Positions 20,581 to 30,179 of a stretch of 64,000 nucleotides of DNA are shown here, in pieces. Below the pieces are notes generated by a model, which had not been told where the DNA came from, did no database searches, and worked only from the letters and a program-made list of their open reading frames with translations. The DNA comes from Marinobacter salexigens (GTDB lineage Bacteria; Pseudomonadota; Gammaproteobacteria; Pseudomonadales; Oleiphilaceae): the NCBI RefSeq assembly GCF_018860765.1, contig NZ_JAHKPV010000019.1, forward strand, positions 377,972-441,971. Direction: 5' to 3'. The position numbers and the translations under genes were made by a program. Position 1 is the first letter of the stretch. The number at the start of each line of letters is the position of its first letter.

Positions 20581-21465
20581 ATGAAGCTGATCATCGTCAG
20601 TGGCCGGTCCGGCTCCGGCAAGAGTACCGCTCTTCACGTGCTGGAGGATCTGGGATTCTACTGCATTGATAACTTACCTATTGGGCTTCTATTCCCTCTT
20701 ACACGGGAAGCCGCAAACCAGAGCGCGCCAGGGCGGCTTGACAAGATGGCCGTCAGCATTGATGCCCGTAATCTGTCTGGTGAGTTGGCTAATTTTGAGG
20801 AAATCTACCGTAAGCTCCGCAAAGAAGAGATTCAGGTAGAGATCATCTATCTTGACGCCGACGAGCAGTCTCTGCTGCAACGATTCCACGCTACACGGCG
20901 GAAACACCCGTTGAGCGACGACAAGACTTCCTTGAGAGAAGCCATTACCAACGAAAAAGATCTGCTCGAACCGCTTTCGAAGCTCTCAGATTTGTACATC
21001 AACACCAAAGGTCTGTCGATGTATGAGCTTCGGGATATGGTGAAGCAACGAGTTGCTGGCCGAAAAGACCAAGAGCTGGCGCTACTGTTCCAGTCCTTCG
21101 GGTTTAAACACGGTGTGCCTCTGGATTCGGATTACGTATTTGATGTACGGTGTTTGCCCAACCCCTACTGGGACACCAGCTTGCGCAAGTTTACAGGCTT
21201 GGACCAATCGGTTATCGAGTTTCTCGAGAACGAATCCGCTAGCCGTAAAATGGTGAATGACCTGATTGCGTTTCTGGAAAACTGGATACCATCCTTCGCC
21301 GACAGCAATCGCAGTTACATGACCATTTCTATCGGCTGTACCGGCGGCCAACACCGATCTGTGTATATCTGCGAGCAGTTGGGACAGCACTTCCGCGAGC
21401 ACTCCAGCAACGTGCAAGTACGCCATACCGAATTGCCCCACCTGCAGGACCGGAACGAGGTCTGA
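20581..21465 (+). CDS. rapZ: RNase adapter and nucleotide-binding protein RapZ
   Basis: RapZ is a P-loop protein. In E. coli it brings RNase E to the GlmZ small RNA and so tunes glucosamine-6-phosphate synthase. The ATG at 20581 gives 294 residues; the frame open from 20500 overlaps ptsN and was not used. The Walker A segment Ser-Gly-Arg-Ser-Gly-Ser-Gly-Lys-Ser is at residues 6-14, and the C-terminal Gly-Cys-Thr-Gly-Gly-Gln-His-Arg-Ser motif is intact. Whether this organism has a GlmZ-type RNA cannot be judged here. Confidence 0.93.
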   Translation: MKLIIVSGRSGSGKSTALHVLEDLGFYCIDNLPIGLLFPLTREAANQSAPGRLDKMAVSIDARNLSGELANFEEIYRKLRKEEIQVEIIYLDADEQSLLQRFHATRRKHPLSDDKTSLREAITNEKDLLEPLSKLSDLYINTKGLSMYELRDMVKQRVAGRKDQELALLFQSFGFKHGVPLDSDYVFDVRCLPNPYWDTSLRKFTGLDQSVIEFLENESASRKMVNDLIAFLENWIPSFADSNRSYMTISIGCTGGQHRSVYICEQLGQHFREHSSNVQVRHTELPHLQDRNEV

Positions 21466-21471
21466 TATACC

Positions 21472-21741
21472 GTGATACGTCACCCCATTGTTATTATTAA
21501 CAAACTTGGCCTACACGCTCGGGCTACTGCGAAATTGGTGGCCACCGCTTCAAAGTTCGACAGCTCCGTGAAGGTTTGCGGCAAAGGCCGCGAGGTGGAT
21601 GCAAAAAATATCATGCAGGTGATGATGCTCGCCGCCAGCAAAGGTACCGAAGTGGAATTGGTGGCCGATGGGCCAGATGAGCAAAAAGCTATTGAAGCCT
21701 TATCTGAATTGATTACTGACTATTTCGGCGAAGGCGAGTAA
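21472..21741 (+). CDS. ptsO: Phosphocarrier protein NPr (PtsO)
   Basis: This 89-residue HPr-like protein carries the phosphorylatable histidine in Lys-Leu-Gly-Leu-His-Ala-Arg (His15) and passes phosphate from PtsP to PtsN. It starts at a GTG six bases after the rapZ stop. The position after rapZ identifies it as the nitrogen-PTS HPr rather than the sugar-PTS one. Confidence 0.93.
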   Translation: MIRHPIVIINKLGLHARATAKLVATASKFDSSVKVCGKGREVDAKNIMQVMMLAASKGTEVELVADGPDEQKAIEALSELITDYFGEGE

Positions 21742-21822
21742 ACCGCTCTTTTTTGCACCACCCTGCCCCTTTTCTCAGATACATTCCTCTAACTCTTTCT
21801 CACTTGCACCGGCTAACTTCGT

Positions 21823-21828
21823 TATAAT
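21823..21828 (+). promoter_or_regulatory. Consensus -10 for mgtE
   Basis: A perfect TATAAT lies 28 bases before the mgtE ATG. The -35 region is weak. The implied 5' leader is only about 20 bases, which leaves no room for a magnesium riboswitch. Confidence 0.5.
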
Positions 21829-21856
21829 ACAGGCGTTTTCTGACTGCAGGTGATTC

Positions 21857-23218
21857 ATGTCCGATATTCTGGAAAAAAGCCAAGCCCGCCAACGTTTACG
21901 CTCACTCAGTGAAGCGCTAGATAGTGGTGCGCTGAAGCAGGTTGCCCGTATTCTCAACGGCGGCCTGAGCCCCAGCGATATTGCCCACCTACTGGAATCA
22001 TCGCCACCACGCCAGAGAGCCCTGCTCTGGAATCTGGTCGATAAGCAGCTGGAAGGCGACGTTCTTCAGTATCTTAACGAGGATATTCGGGCCGAATACC
22101 TGAGCCGACTGAACGCTCAGGAACTGGCAGATATCATTGAAGACTTCGAGTCGGACGATCTCGCCGACCTTCTGCAACAGCTGCCAGACAAAGTCATCCA
22201 AGAAGTTCTGGACACCATGGATGATCAGGACCGGCAGCGGGTTGAGGAAGTCCTATCCTACCCGGAGGACACTGCCGGCGGCCTGATGAATACGGACACC
22301 ATCACTGTCCGGCCTGATATCAGCATTGACGTCGTATTACGTTACCTTCGTCGCCACCGCGCGCTGCCCCCGATGACCGACAGCCTGATTGTGGTAAGCC
22401 GACGCGACGAGTTCATCGGTATGCTGCCTATCACCAAAATGCTTGTTTCCAATCAGGCGGCCACCGTTCGCGAGGTAATGGATACCGACATTGAACCCAT
22501 ACCCGTCACACTTTCGGATACCAAAGTAGCCACTCTGTTTGAACGCTATGACCTTATCTCCGCGCCGGTGGTGAATCAAGAAGGTCACCTGCTAGGCCGA
22601 ATCACCATCGATGACGTGGTAGATGTTATTCGGGAAGACGCAGATCATTCGTTGTTGAGTATGGCCGGTCTTGATGATGACGAAGATACCTTCGCGCCCG
22701 TTTGGAAAACAACCCGCCGCAGGGCCGTCTGGCTGGGTGTTAACCTGCTAACTGCTTTTATTGCTTCTGCCGTGATTGGACTGTTTGAAGACACGATTGA
22801 GAAGGTGGTTGCTCTAGCAGTGCTCATGCCCATTGTGGCGAGCATGGGCGGAATCGCCGGTAGCCAGACCTTAACACTGGTGATTAGAGGCATGGCTGTT
22901 GGCCAGATCAGCGGCACCAACGTGGGCTGGCTACTGAACCGAGAGTTTCTTTCCGCTATTCTCAACGGAATGCTCTGGGCTGGCGTGGTGGCAGCGGCAG
23001 CCACCATCTGGTTTCAGGATCTAACGATAGGCGCCATTATTGCCGCTGCATTGATTTTTAATCTCGTTGCCGCGGCGCTAGTGGGTACAGTACTGCCATT
23101 GTTCCTAAAATCCCGTAACATCGACCCGGCACTGGCAGGTAGCGTTATACTGACAACCGTCACAGATGTGGTCGGGTTTATGTCTTTTCTCGGCCTTGCG
23201 ACCATTTTTTACGCCTGA
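21857..23218 (+). CDS. mgtE: Magnesium transporter MgtE
   Basis: MgtE is a homodimeric Mg2+ channel gated by cytoplasmic Mg2+. The 453-residue protein has the full layout: an N-terminal helical domain (about residues 25-135), two CBS motifs (about 140-260), and a C-terminal membrane domain with about five hydrophobic helices (residues about 290-450). It is probably transcribed from its own promoter with darP 22 bases downstream. Confidence 0.94.
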   Translation: MSDILEKSQARQRLRSLSEALDSGALKQVARILNGGLSPSDIAHLLESSPPRQRALLWNLVDKQLEGDVLQYLNEDIRAEYLSRLNAQELADIIEDFESDDLADLLQQLPDKVIQEVLDTMDDQDRQRVEEVLSYPEDTAGGLMNTDTITVRPDISIDVVLRYLRRHRALPPMTDSLIVVSRRDEFIGMLPITKMLVSNQAATVREVMDTDIEPIPVTLSDTKVATLFERYDLISAPVVNQEGHLLGRITIDDVVDVIREDADHSLLSMAGLDDDEDTFAPVWKTTRRRAVWLGVNLLTAFIASAVIGLFEDTIEKVVALAVLMPIVASMGGIAGSQTLTLVIRGMAVGQISGTNVGWLLNREFLSAILNGMLWAGVVAAAATIWFQDLTIGAIIAAALIFNLVAAALVGTVLPLFLKSRNIDPALAGSVILTTVTDVVGFMSFLGLATIFYA

Positions 23219-23240
23219 ATCGGCAAATTTGGATGAAATC

Positions 23241-23768
23241 ATGATCGACGACCACCAAGATGACGAGGCACCGCAATACTCGGGGCCAAGCAAGTCTCAA
23301 CTTAAACGGGATATGCATGCACTCCAAGGCATTGGCAAGCGCATGCTGGAGCTGAGTAACGAGCAGCTTGATACTCTGACCATCAGTGACACGCTTCGAA
23401 GCGCTATTGAGGAGTCTCGAAGGATCAAGCAAAACGAGGCCAAGCGCCGCCACCTGCAGTACATTGGTAAAATTATCCGGCAAGAAGACGATCCCGAGGC
23501 GGTAGAGCGGGCTATTGATGCTTTCGATTCGGGGAGCGAGGAACACACGCGCCGCCACCACTTGGCTGAGCGCTGGCGCGACCGCATGATTGCTGAGGGC
23601 GACTCGGTAACTGGCGAATTCTTCAATTACTGCCCCGACGCTGACATACAGCACCTACGCAATCTTGTTCGCAATGCGCGCAAGGATATGGAAAAACAGA
23701 AAAATACCGGACAAGCCCGCAAGCTATTCCGCTACTTACGAGAGTGCGTCGACGAAGCGGAGGCCTGA
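23241..23768 (+). CDS. darP: Ribosome-associated protein DarP (YjgA, DUF615)
   Basis: The ATG at 23241 gives a 175-residue, highly charged DUF615 protein. DarP promotes maturation of the large ribosomal subunit. The acidic start and the Arg-Arg-His-His-Leu-Ala-Glu-Arg-Trp-Arg-Asp-Arg segment are family-like. The frame is open 25 codons further upstream inside mgtE, and those residues were excluded. It ends 19 bases from the convergent yhdP gene. In Pseudomonas this gene usually stands between tldD and pmbA, neither of which is present here. Confidence 0.9.
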   Translation: MIDDHQDDEAPQYSGPSKSQLKRDMHALQGIGKRMLELSNEQLDTLTISDTLRSAIEESRRIKQNEAKRRHLQYIGKIIRQEDDPEAVERAIDAFDSGSEEHTRRHHLAERWRDRMIAEGDSVTGEFFNYCPDADIQHLRNLVRNARKDMEKQKNTGQARKLFRYLRECVDEAEA

Positions 23769-23787
23769 TTCTGCGAGCGCCAGCCGG

Positions 23788-26700
23788 TTAATCACCCGTA
23801 TCGAATACGCTGCGTAGATCCACCAAAGGGTCGTCCCAGGTTCCCGTCACGTTATAGGTGGCGCTTGTAAGCCTACTGAGAGGATCACCCAGTACCTTGT
23901 CCAGCACAAACAGCGCGCCTCCAATGGGCGCGCTGGCTCCCATGAGCAAGGCAGCCAAGGGCAGGTTTTGGGTGAGCGGCAATACCACAACCAGCCGCAT
24001 ATCAAATACCTCTTGGGCGAGACTGGTGCTTCCGCTGAGTTTGAAAGCACCTGAAGGTCCTACCACCTGCAGCTCCGGGTTCATCGTCAGAAGACCATCT
24101 TCAAGGCGAGCATGACCCGAGATGGCATCAAAGGCGACACCCCGTTCATACAAATCAGAGAAATCCAGCTTTAGCCTACGCCAAAGCGTATCGGCATTAA
24201 GCAGGTTGAATATCCTAAACACCTGCGCGCTATTGTTGCTCTCCAGAATGACTCCGTCATCTAAACGAAAGCTGACATTTCCGCTTAGGCTCGCAAGCTC
24301 AAACTCGTCCGGGCGCCCGGGCCAAGCCAAATCCAATTCAATATTGGTCTGTTTATTGGAGAGTGGCACTTCGGCATCAAACAGCTCGCCAAGATCTGCC
24401 AGCGCGCCACCAGTGATCGAACCGGCAAACTGACTGGTCTCACGGTTATCCACCACACTCCATGACATATCGCCCAGCAGCCTAATCGATTTGAGTCGAC
24501 CTTCGATGCCGGTTATGTTGAGCCTCTGGTGCTCGGGCCGTATGTGGAAAGACCAGCGCCCAAGGCTTTCATCGTTAAGGCGCAGATCGGAGATCGCGAT
24601 ATCCACATCTGGCCAGCTTCCGATATCCATAGAGCGAAAGGCTTCCAGTTGCTGCTCTATGGTTAACAGTTCTGGGGCTTCCTTTGCTGCGGTTTCGTCC
24701 CGCACTAAACGCACTGCGGCAAAATCGGCGGTGATCAGGCTTCGATCATCAGGAATATCAACCCGGCCAATCGCCCGCTCTGAAATGGTACTTAAAACCC
24801 AGCGGTCGCCCAAATCAAGAGCCTCTAGCTCTATGTTTGTAAGGGTTTGCCCCCCTAAATAAAGCTCTTCTAAGGTCAGCTGAACCCCAGAATCCTTCCA
24901 CAACAACTCAAAGGTCCCACGGTTCTCCCAGGTACCCGAAATGCCTAGCCCTCTGTCCGACTCAGTATCTATCTCGGCGACCAGAGGTGCGGCCTGACTT
25001 GCCTCTTTGGAAAAAGGTTCTGGCCAATCGATAGTTAGGCCTTCCAGATTGGAACGAACCGTTAAACGCGGGGGCCTTTCCTCCGAAATATCCAGTTGTG
25101 CAGAGTATTCAAAAGTACCTTTAAGCCCGTACTGGCCGCTACCGGAATCACCGCCGTTCGAGTTCTGGTCGTCCATACCCGCCATGCGGAGTACGCTAGG
25201 AACAGACAGAATACCGATTTGCTCGATCCGTAGCGCACTTGCAGCTCCGGGCTGACTGAGCGCGACACTCACTGGCTCATCAAGAAAGTTTGCTCGCAAG
25301 GGTGCTCCCGAAAAGCCTTTTAAAGAATGGTAAGTCAGACCACCGGAGATTCTGTCCCAGCGCAGATCTGCATTGGGATAAGTTATCGAGCCATCCCTTG
25401 TGCGTATATTCGCCTCGACCACTGGGGGTGCCTTGTCTTTAAGCGGCAGGTCAATGGCTAGATCGAGTTTGTAGCTACCGCCATACTTCAAATTAGCGGC
25501 CTCGGTACCAGCCATATCGCCAAAAGGGGTGTTAGCCATCCAGTACACGATGGCATTGGCCGGCACCGGCGCTGAAACATCCACGCGCACCAGCGCACCC
25601 TCTTTTTCAGGGGTAACCGCTACGGTACTTGGCTCCAGCGCCAAGCCTCCGGTTGTCCCAGTCGCCAGAGACACCAAAGTGTCGCCGTTCTGTACATCAA
25701 CGCGCCCTGTTGCATCCGTCACCTCCGGCCATTGGTCGTCGTATCGAACAGTGGCGCTCTCAAACTCATACCACATGGAGGATACAAAGGAGCCCGAGGG
25801 GGAATTTTCGCCGATTTGGCCGTGCCCATAATAAACACCTGATGTTACATCGGCTTTCGTGATGGCTGTGGTTAGCCACTCATAAAGCCCTTCATCCACC
25901 ACTTTTTGTGGAACGAAGGCCGATAGCATAGAAGCCTCACCATTCTCGACACCCACACGAAGACCGAGGTTGTCTTCGCCTTGTTCATCTAGCCTGAGAT
26001 CGAAAGCACCGCGCAAACGGGTACGTTCGCCATAGCTCAGGCGTATGTCATCTGCATAAACCCGGGTTATCGGGCCATCCAGACGCCAGGCGACCGTGGC
26101 AGACAACTCGGGGAAAGCCCATTCGCCGCTGAACAACTCCGGGAACGATAGAGTCACCGGCTGCACACCTGAACGCGCACGCACATATCCGGCACTCTGA
26201 TCCACGTATATAAAGCCGTTCACCCCGCCTGCTGCCGGAGCACCATCGTATGCCGCGACCCCGGAATCCCGTAGTCGACCTGAGAATTCAAACGTATTGT
26301 CTCCACTCCCCGGTACCCGAACTTTCATACCATCCAGAAAACCCACTGGGCGATAATCGTTCAGTGCATCAATGGCCCATGGGGGCAAGATCGGGAGTCT
26401 GGCAGTTAGGCGCCTTAGGGGGCGTAGAGGCAAAGCGTCGGCGGTGATGGTTATTCCGCCGGGCTCCGGGAGCAGCTTCAGGCTGAACGGCGGTACCTCG
26501 TCCCCATCCCAGGTCCAAGCTAGCTGTTTAAGGTGCCACTCACCGATGGTCTCTGGTCGGTCACTATCCTCGTCCGGGTTTTCCATCACAGCACTATGGC
26601 GGCGCCAGCCAAATTGGGCGCCGATATCTTCCAGAGGAGCCAAGGATTCACCATCAACGCCCAACTGCAAGTAGGGCGTTCTTACGGTGCCACTGACTTG

Positions 26701-27582
26701 TTGCAAGATACCTTTGCGAAAAGTCAGCCAGGCTTCACCTCCCAGATCAAACCCTTCAACACGGATATCTCGCCATTGGTATTCGTCAATCAAGCCATCA
26801 AACAGGCGACCAGAATCCACATCAAGGTAAAGCTGGCCACTGAAATCACCGCGGAAGAAGTGTTTTCCAACAAGGGTGAAGCTGGCAAGTTGTTGGGTTG
26901 TGGCAGATTGCATGGCACGCCCAGATGCACGGAACAAGCCTTGCTGATATCGCAGATCGAGCTGGGGGATATCAAGGTGACGGAGCTGACCTTGATTATC
27001 TCGAATGCCTAGGTTCACCCGAGTCACTTTTATATAAGGATCCGACAGCCATTTTCCGGCAACTTCCAACCAATAGCGAAAGCGGTTATTGAGGGGCTCC
27101 GGGAAATCGGCACCCCTAACTCCCACTTCACCGCTATCCATTTGGCTCAGTGTCAACTCAAGCCCGTCGGCTTCAAAATCCTCAAACACGATTCGAAAAC
27201 GCATTAACGATGCCAACGCATCAAAGCGGATAGTTAAATGCTGCAAACTCACCACCCGAACTCCGGAATCCGGATTGGTAACTTCTATGTTTTGAGCGGT
27301 AAACGAGGGATCGAGCCAAAACCAGCGCGAAGAGAGGCTTCCAATCCTGACTTCGTGGCCTAGACGCGTGGAGAGTTCTTGGGAAAGGTCATCCCGGAAG
27401 GCGTCCACATTTTGCGTAAGCTGGCGACCAATGCCCGCGTAGAGCGCGAGTAGCACAAGCACAACCAGCAGCAGCCACCAAACGGCATTGGTTAAAACGG
27501 CTATCAAGCGCACAGGTTGGCTTTCCGGGCAGTTCTCCGGCAAAGGAGGTGGGCGTTCGGAAGAAGACATCCGGGGTGTCAC
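23788..27582 (-). CDS. yhdP: AsmA-like envelope lipid-transport protein YhdP
   Basis: At 1264 residues this matches the giant YhdP family. One N-terminal transmembrane helix (about residues 27-50) is followed by a very long periplasmic beta-rich region with DUF3971 and AsmA-like C-terminal parts. YhdP is one of the AsmA-like bridges, with TamB and YdbH, that move phospholipid to the outer membrane. The GTG start at 27582 was preferred because an AGGGGGTG box lies 8 bases upstream; an ATG four codons later has no such box. It follows rng by 37 bases. The start choice is moderately sure, the family call is firm. Confidence 0.9.
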   Translation of the reverse strand: MTPRMSSSERPPPLPENCPESQPVRLIAVLTNAVWWLLLVVLVLLALYAGIGRQLTQNVDAFRDDLSQELSTRLGHEVRIGSLSSRWFWLDPSFTAQNIEVTNPDSGVRVVSLQHLTIRFDALASLMRFRIVFEDFEADGLELTLSQMDSGEVGVRGADFPEPLNNRFRYWLEVAGKWLSDPYIKVTRVNLGIRDNQGQLRHLDIPQLDLRYQQGLFRASGRAMQSATTQQLASFTLVGKHFFRGDFSGQLYLDVDSGRLFDGLIDEYQWRDIRVEGFDLGGEAWLTFRKGILQQVSGTVRTPYLQLGVDGESLAPLEDIGAQFGWRRHSAVMENPDEDSDRPETIGEWHLKQLAWTWDGDEVPPFSLKLLPEPGGITITADALPLRPLRRLTARLPILPPWAIDALNDYRPVGFLDGMKVRVPGSGDNTFEFSGRLRDSGVAAYDGAPAAGGVNGFIYVDQSAGYVRARSGVQPVTLSFPELFSGEWAFPELSATVAWRLDGPITRVYADDIRLSYGERTRLRGAFDLRLDEQGEDNLGLRVGVENGEASMLSAFVPQKVVDEGLYEWLTTAITKADVTSGVYYGHGQIGENSPSGSFVSSMWYEFESATVRYDDQWPEVTDATGRVDVQNGDTLVSLATGTTGGLALEPSTVAVTPEKEGALVRVDVSAPVPANAIVYWMANTPFGDMAGTEAANLKYGGSYKLDLAIDLPLKDKAPPVVEANIRTRDGSITYPNADLRWDRISGGLTYHSLKGFSGAPLRANFLDEPVSVALSQPGAASALRIEQIGILSVPSVLRMAGMDDQNSNGGDSGSGQYGLKGTFEYSAQLDISEERPPRLTVRSNLEGLTIDWPEPFSKEASQAAPLVAEIDTESDRGLGISGTWENRGTFELLWKDSGVQLTLEELYLGGQTLTNIELEALDLGDRWVLSTISERAIGRVDIPDDRSLITADFAAVRLVRDETAAKEAPELLTIEQQLEAFRSMDIGSWPDVDIAISDLRLNDESLGRWSFHIRPEHQRLNITGIEGRLKSIRLLGDMSWSVVDNRETSQFAGSITGGALADLGELFDAEVPLSNKQTNIELDLAWPGRPDEFELASLSGNVSFRLDDGVILESNNSAQVFRIFNLLNADTLWRRLKLDFSDLYERGVAFDAISGHARLEDGLLTMNPELQVVGPSGAFKLSGSTSLAQEVFDMRLVVVLPLTQNLPLAALLMGASAPIGGALFVLDKVLGDPLSRLTSATYNVTGTWDDPLVDLRSVFDTGD

Positions 27583-27619
27583 GTTTAATCACCCCCTATG
27601 CCGATAGGTCGCCTCGGAG

Positions 27620-29101
27620 TCAGAGCAAAACCACATCATACTGCTCCTGGCTATAAAACGGCTCCACCTGAAAACGGATAGTTTTGGCAATGAAGGTTTC
27701 GAGATCTGCCACGTTATCGGACTCTTCATCAACGAGGCGGTCCACCACGCTCTGCGATGCCATTACCAGATAGCTCTCGGTATCGTAGGCCCGGTTTACC
27801 CGAAGAATTTCCCGGAAAATCTCGAAACACACAGTTTCGCTGGTTTTCAGGAAGCCTCTGCCATCACAGATTGGACAGGGTTCGCACAAAACCTGACCGA
27901 GGCTTTCGGTGGTTCGCTTTCGCGTCATCTCCACTAATCCCAGCTCAGACACACCGGTGATTTTGGTTTTGGCGTGATCCCGCTCAAGCATTTTTTCCAG
28001 CATCCGGTGCACCTGACGCTGGTGTTCAACATCTTCCATATCAATAAAGTCGATGATGATAATGCCACCGAGATTACGCAGGCGCAGCTGACGGCTGATC
28101 GCCCGGGCGGCCTCAAGGTTTGTTTTGAAAATCGTCTCTTCAAGATTCCGATGCCCCACGAAAGCACCGGTGTTGATGTCGATGGTAGTCATGGCCTCAG
28201 TTTGATCAATGATCACGTAGCCACCGGATTTAAGCTGCACCTTACGGCTCAGGGCCTTTTGTATTTCATCTTCCACCGAATAAAGATCAAAAATGGGCCG
28301 TTCACCCGGGTAGTATTCCACCTTATCGGCAAATTCCGTGACAAACTCATCAACAAATTCTATAACCCGCTGGTGACTCTCGCGGCTATCTATGCGCACC
28401 TTCTCGGTCTGCGGCCGAATAAGATCCCGAATAGTGCGAATGAACAGGGGCAGGTCTTTGTAGACGGCTGCAGGCGCCTGCACCTTGGCAATGCGGTCAT
28501 GGATGGACTGGCTCAGGTGGTGCAGGTAGTTCATATCGGCGAGCAGCTCTTCAGCCGTTGCCGCCTCAGCCGCCGTTCGGATGATGTATCCCCCCTGTAT
28601 ATTCAGGTGTGCTGCGGCGCCTTCCTCAACAAGGGCCTTCAATCGGCTGCGCTCGGCTTCATCCTCAATTCTTTGTGAAATACCCACATGGCTAACATCT
28701 GGCATAAACACCAGATACCGGGATGGGATTGAAAGCTGTGTGGTTAGCCGTGCACCTTTTGTTCCGATAGGGTCTTTGGTGACCTGTACGACCAGTGATT
28801 GGCCCTCCCTAAGCAAGGTACGGATATCGGGAACGGTTTTTGGGCCATCACTGGAATCGGCTGTGCTTGACTGGTTAGGAACCACATCAGAGGCATGTAT
28901 AAACGCCGCACGCTCCAGCCCTATATCAACAAACGCCGCCTCCATACCGGGAAGCACGCGCACAACCTTGCCTTTGTATATATTGCCTACAATGCCCTTG
29001 CGGCTGGCACGCTCTATGTAGGCCTCTTGCAACATACCGTTCTCAACCAAGGCGACCCGGGTTTCAACCGGCGTTACGTTGATTAGGATTTCTTCGCTCA
29101 T
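27620..29101 (-). CDS. rng: Ribonuclease G
   Basis: RNase G is the RNase E-like endonuclease that matures the 5' end of 16S rRNA and cuts some mRNAs. The 493-residue protein has an N-terminal S1 RNA-binding domain (about residues 38-125), the metal-binding catalytic segment Thr-Thr-Ile-Asp-Ile-Asn-Thr-Gly near residue 300, and the zinc-link Cys-Pro-Ile-Cys near 405. It lacks the long C-terminal scaffold of RNase E, as expected. Its ATG overlaps the maf stop by four bases. Confidence 0.95.
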   Translation of the reverse strand: MSEEILINVTPVETRVALVENGMLQEAYIERASRKGIVGNIYKGKVVRVLPGMEAAFVDIGLERAAFIHASDVVPNQSSTADSSDGPKTVPDIRTLLREGQSLVVQVTKDPIGTKGARLTTQLSIPSRYLVFMPDVSHVGISQRIEDEAERSRLKALVEEGAAAHLNIQGGYIIRTAAEAATAEELLADMNYLHHLSQSIHDRIAKVQAPAAVYKDLPLFIRTIRDLIRPQTEKVRIDSRESHQRVIEFVDEFVTEFADKVEYYPGERPIFDLYSVEDEIQKALSRKVQLKSGGYVIIDQTEAMTTIDINTGAFVGHRNLEETIFKTNLEAARAISRQLRLRNLGGIIIIDFIDMEDVEHQRQVHRMLEKMLERDHAKTKITGVSELGLVEMTRKRTTESLGQVLCEPCPICDGRGFLKTSETVCFEIFREILRVNRAYDTESYLVMASQSVVDRLVDEESDNVADLETFIAKTIRFQVEPFYSQEQYDVVLL

Positions 29102-29700
29102 GATTGGCTCTCCGTACTACTCGGCCAGTGTTTCCATACAATACAGCCAGCGTTGGCCAGCAAGGCAGCGGTTTCTTGCAACGGCAGCCCAACAACAGCA
29201 CTGTAACTCCCTTTCAGTTGCTTCACAAAAATACCACCAAGCCCCTGAATTCCATAACTACCAGCCTTGTCCATCGGCTCACCTGTGGATACGTAGGCTG
29301 CAATCTCGCCTTGCGCCAACACCCGGAAACTTACGTCTGTAACCACTAGTAGGGATTCACAGTGCTCACCTTTGGTCACTGCAATGGCTGTCATCACTTG
29401 ATGGGTTTTGCCAGATAGCCGCGTCAGCATGGTCGTGGCCTCAGCCTCGTCAGATGGTTTACCCAAAATGGCGCCTTCCAGAACCACAGAAGTATCGGAG
29501 CCAAGAACAATTTCACCCGGAAAATCGGTTGAAATCGCCAGAGCTTTCTCTCGGGCAAGCCGCTCCACGTAATCACCCGGTGACTCCGATGCACGTGGCG
29601 TTTCGTCAATGTGTGCAGGCTGCACAGAAAACGCCACACCAATCTGCGTAAGCAGCTCCGAGCGGCGTGGCGATGCTGAGGCGAGAATAATCGATGTCAT
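29098..29700 (-). CDS. maf: Maf-family nucleotide pyrophosphatase
   Basis: The 200-residue protein is a Maf/YhdE-type house-cleaning pyrophosphatase that hydrolyses dTTP or UTP and modified nucleotides. It starts with a Leu-Ala-Ser-Ala-Ser-Pro-Arg-Arg-Ser-Glu-Leu-Leu motif and keeps Arg-Glu-Lys-Ala, Gly-Ser-Asp-Thr and Gly-Ser-Tyr-Gly-Ile-Gln-Gly segments. It is two bases after mreD and overlaps rng by four, so it is part of the mre-maf-rng operon. Which subgroup substrate it prefers cannot be decided here. Confidence 0.92.
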   Translation of the reverse strand: MTSIILASASPRRSELLTQIGVAFSVQPAHIDETPRASESPGDYVERLAREKALAISTDFPGEIVLGSDTSVVLEGAILGKPSDEAEATTMLTRLSGKTHQVMTAIAVTKGEHCESLLVVTDVSFRVLAQGEIAAYVSTGEPMDKAGSYGIQGLGGIFVKQLKGSYSAVVGLPLQETAALLANAGCIVWKHWPSSTESQS

Positions 29701-29702
29701 GG

Positions 29703-30179
29703 CTAACCCAACTTCCGGTTAATGTTATCCATCAGTATGCAGAACACTGGCCATAGCAAGGCGCTTGTGAGCGCGGGCCAAAGATAGCTGAACCCGGCTT
29801 CTTCACCGCCAAACATCTGCTTAAGGAAGTGAACCAGCATCTGATTGATACCCAGCAACAAAAACACCATCAAACATTGCTGCGGCATTGGATACATTCG
29901 CAACCGTTGGTGAATGGTGAGAACCAAAAAGGCTATCAACCCCATCGCCAGCGCATTCACGCCCAAAGGAGTGGCCTCGAGCACATCGAGAAGCAACCCT
30001 AAGCACCACGCTAGCAATATGCCGAACTGCGCCGGCGTGCGGAAGGTCCAGTAAAACACCACCAGCCCAAGCCATTCGGGACGAAATTCAAACCATCCGA
30101 CGGGGAAGAGCGAAATGCTCAGCACCAGCGATACAACCACGGACAGTAAAAATACCGGGTAACTGATAACGGATAGCAT
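29703..30179 (-). CDS. mreD: Rod-shape determining membrane protein MreD
   Basis: MreD is a small polytopic inner-membrane protein of the elongasome. The 158-residue chain has about five hydrophobic segments and the usual MreD pattern (Leu-Leu-Asp-Val-Leu near the middle). It starts on the base where the mreC stop ends (TGATG), consistent with coupled translation. Confidence 0.93.
   Translation of the reverse strand: MLSVISYPVFLLSVVVSLVLSISLFPVGWFEFRPEWLGLVVFYWTFRTPAQFGILLAWCLGLLLDVLEATPLGVNALAMGLIAFLVLTIHQRLRMYPMPQQCLMVFLLLGINQMLVHFLKQMFGGEEAGFSYLWPALTSALLWPVFCILMDNINRKLG

Noticed and set aside
21742..21856. A possible magnesium riboswitch before mgtE
   Set aside because: The -10 lies 28 bases before the ATG, leaving a leader of about 20 bases, too short for an M-box or ykkC-sized structure.
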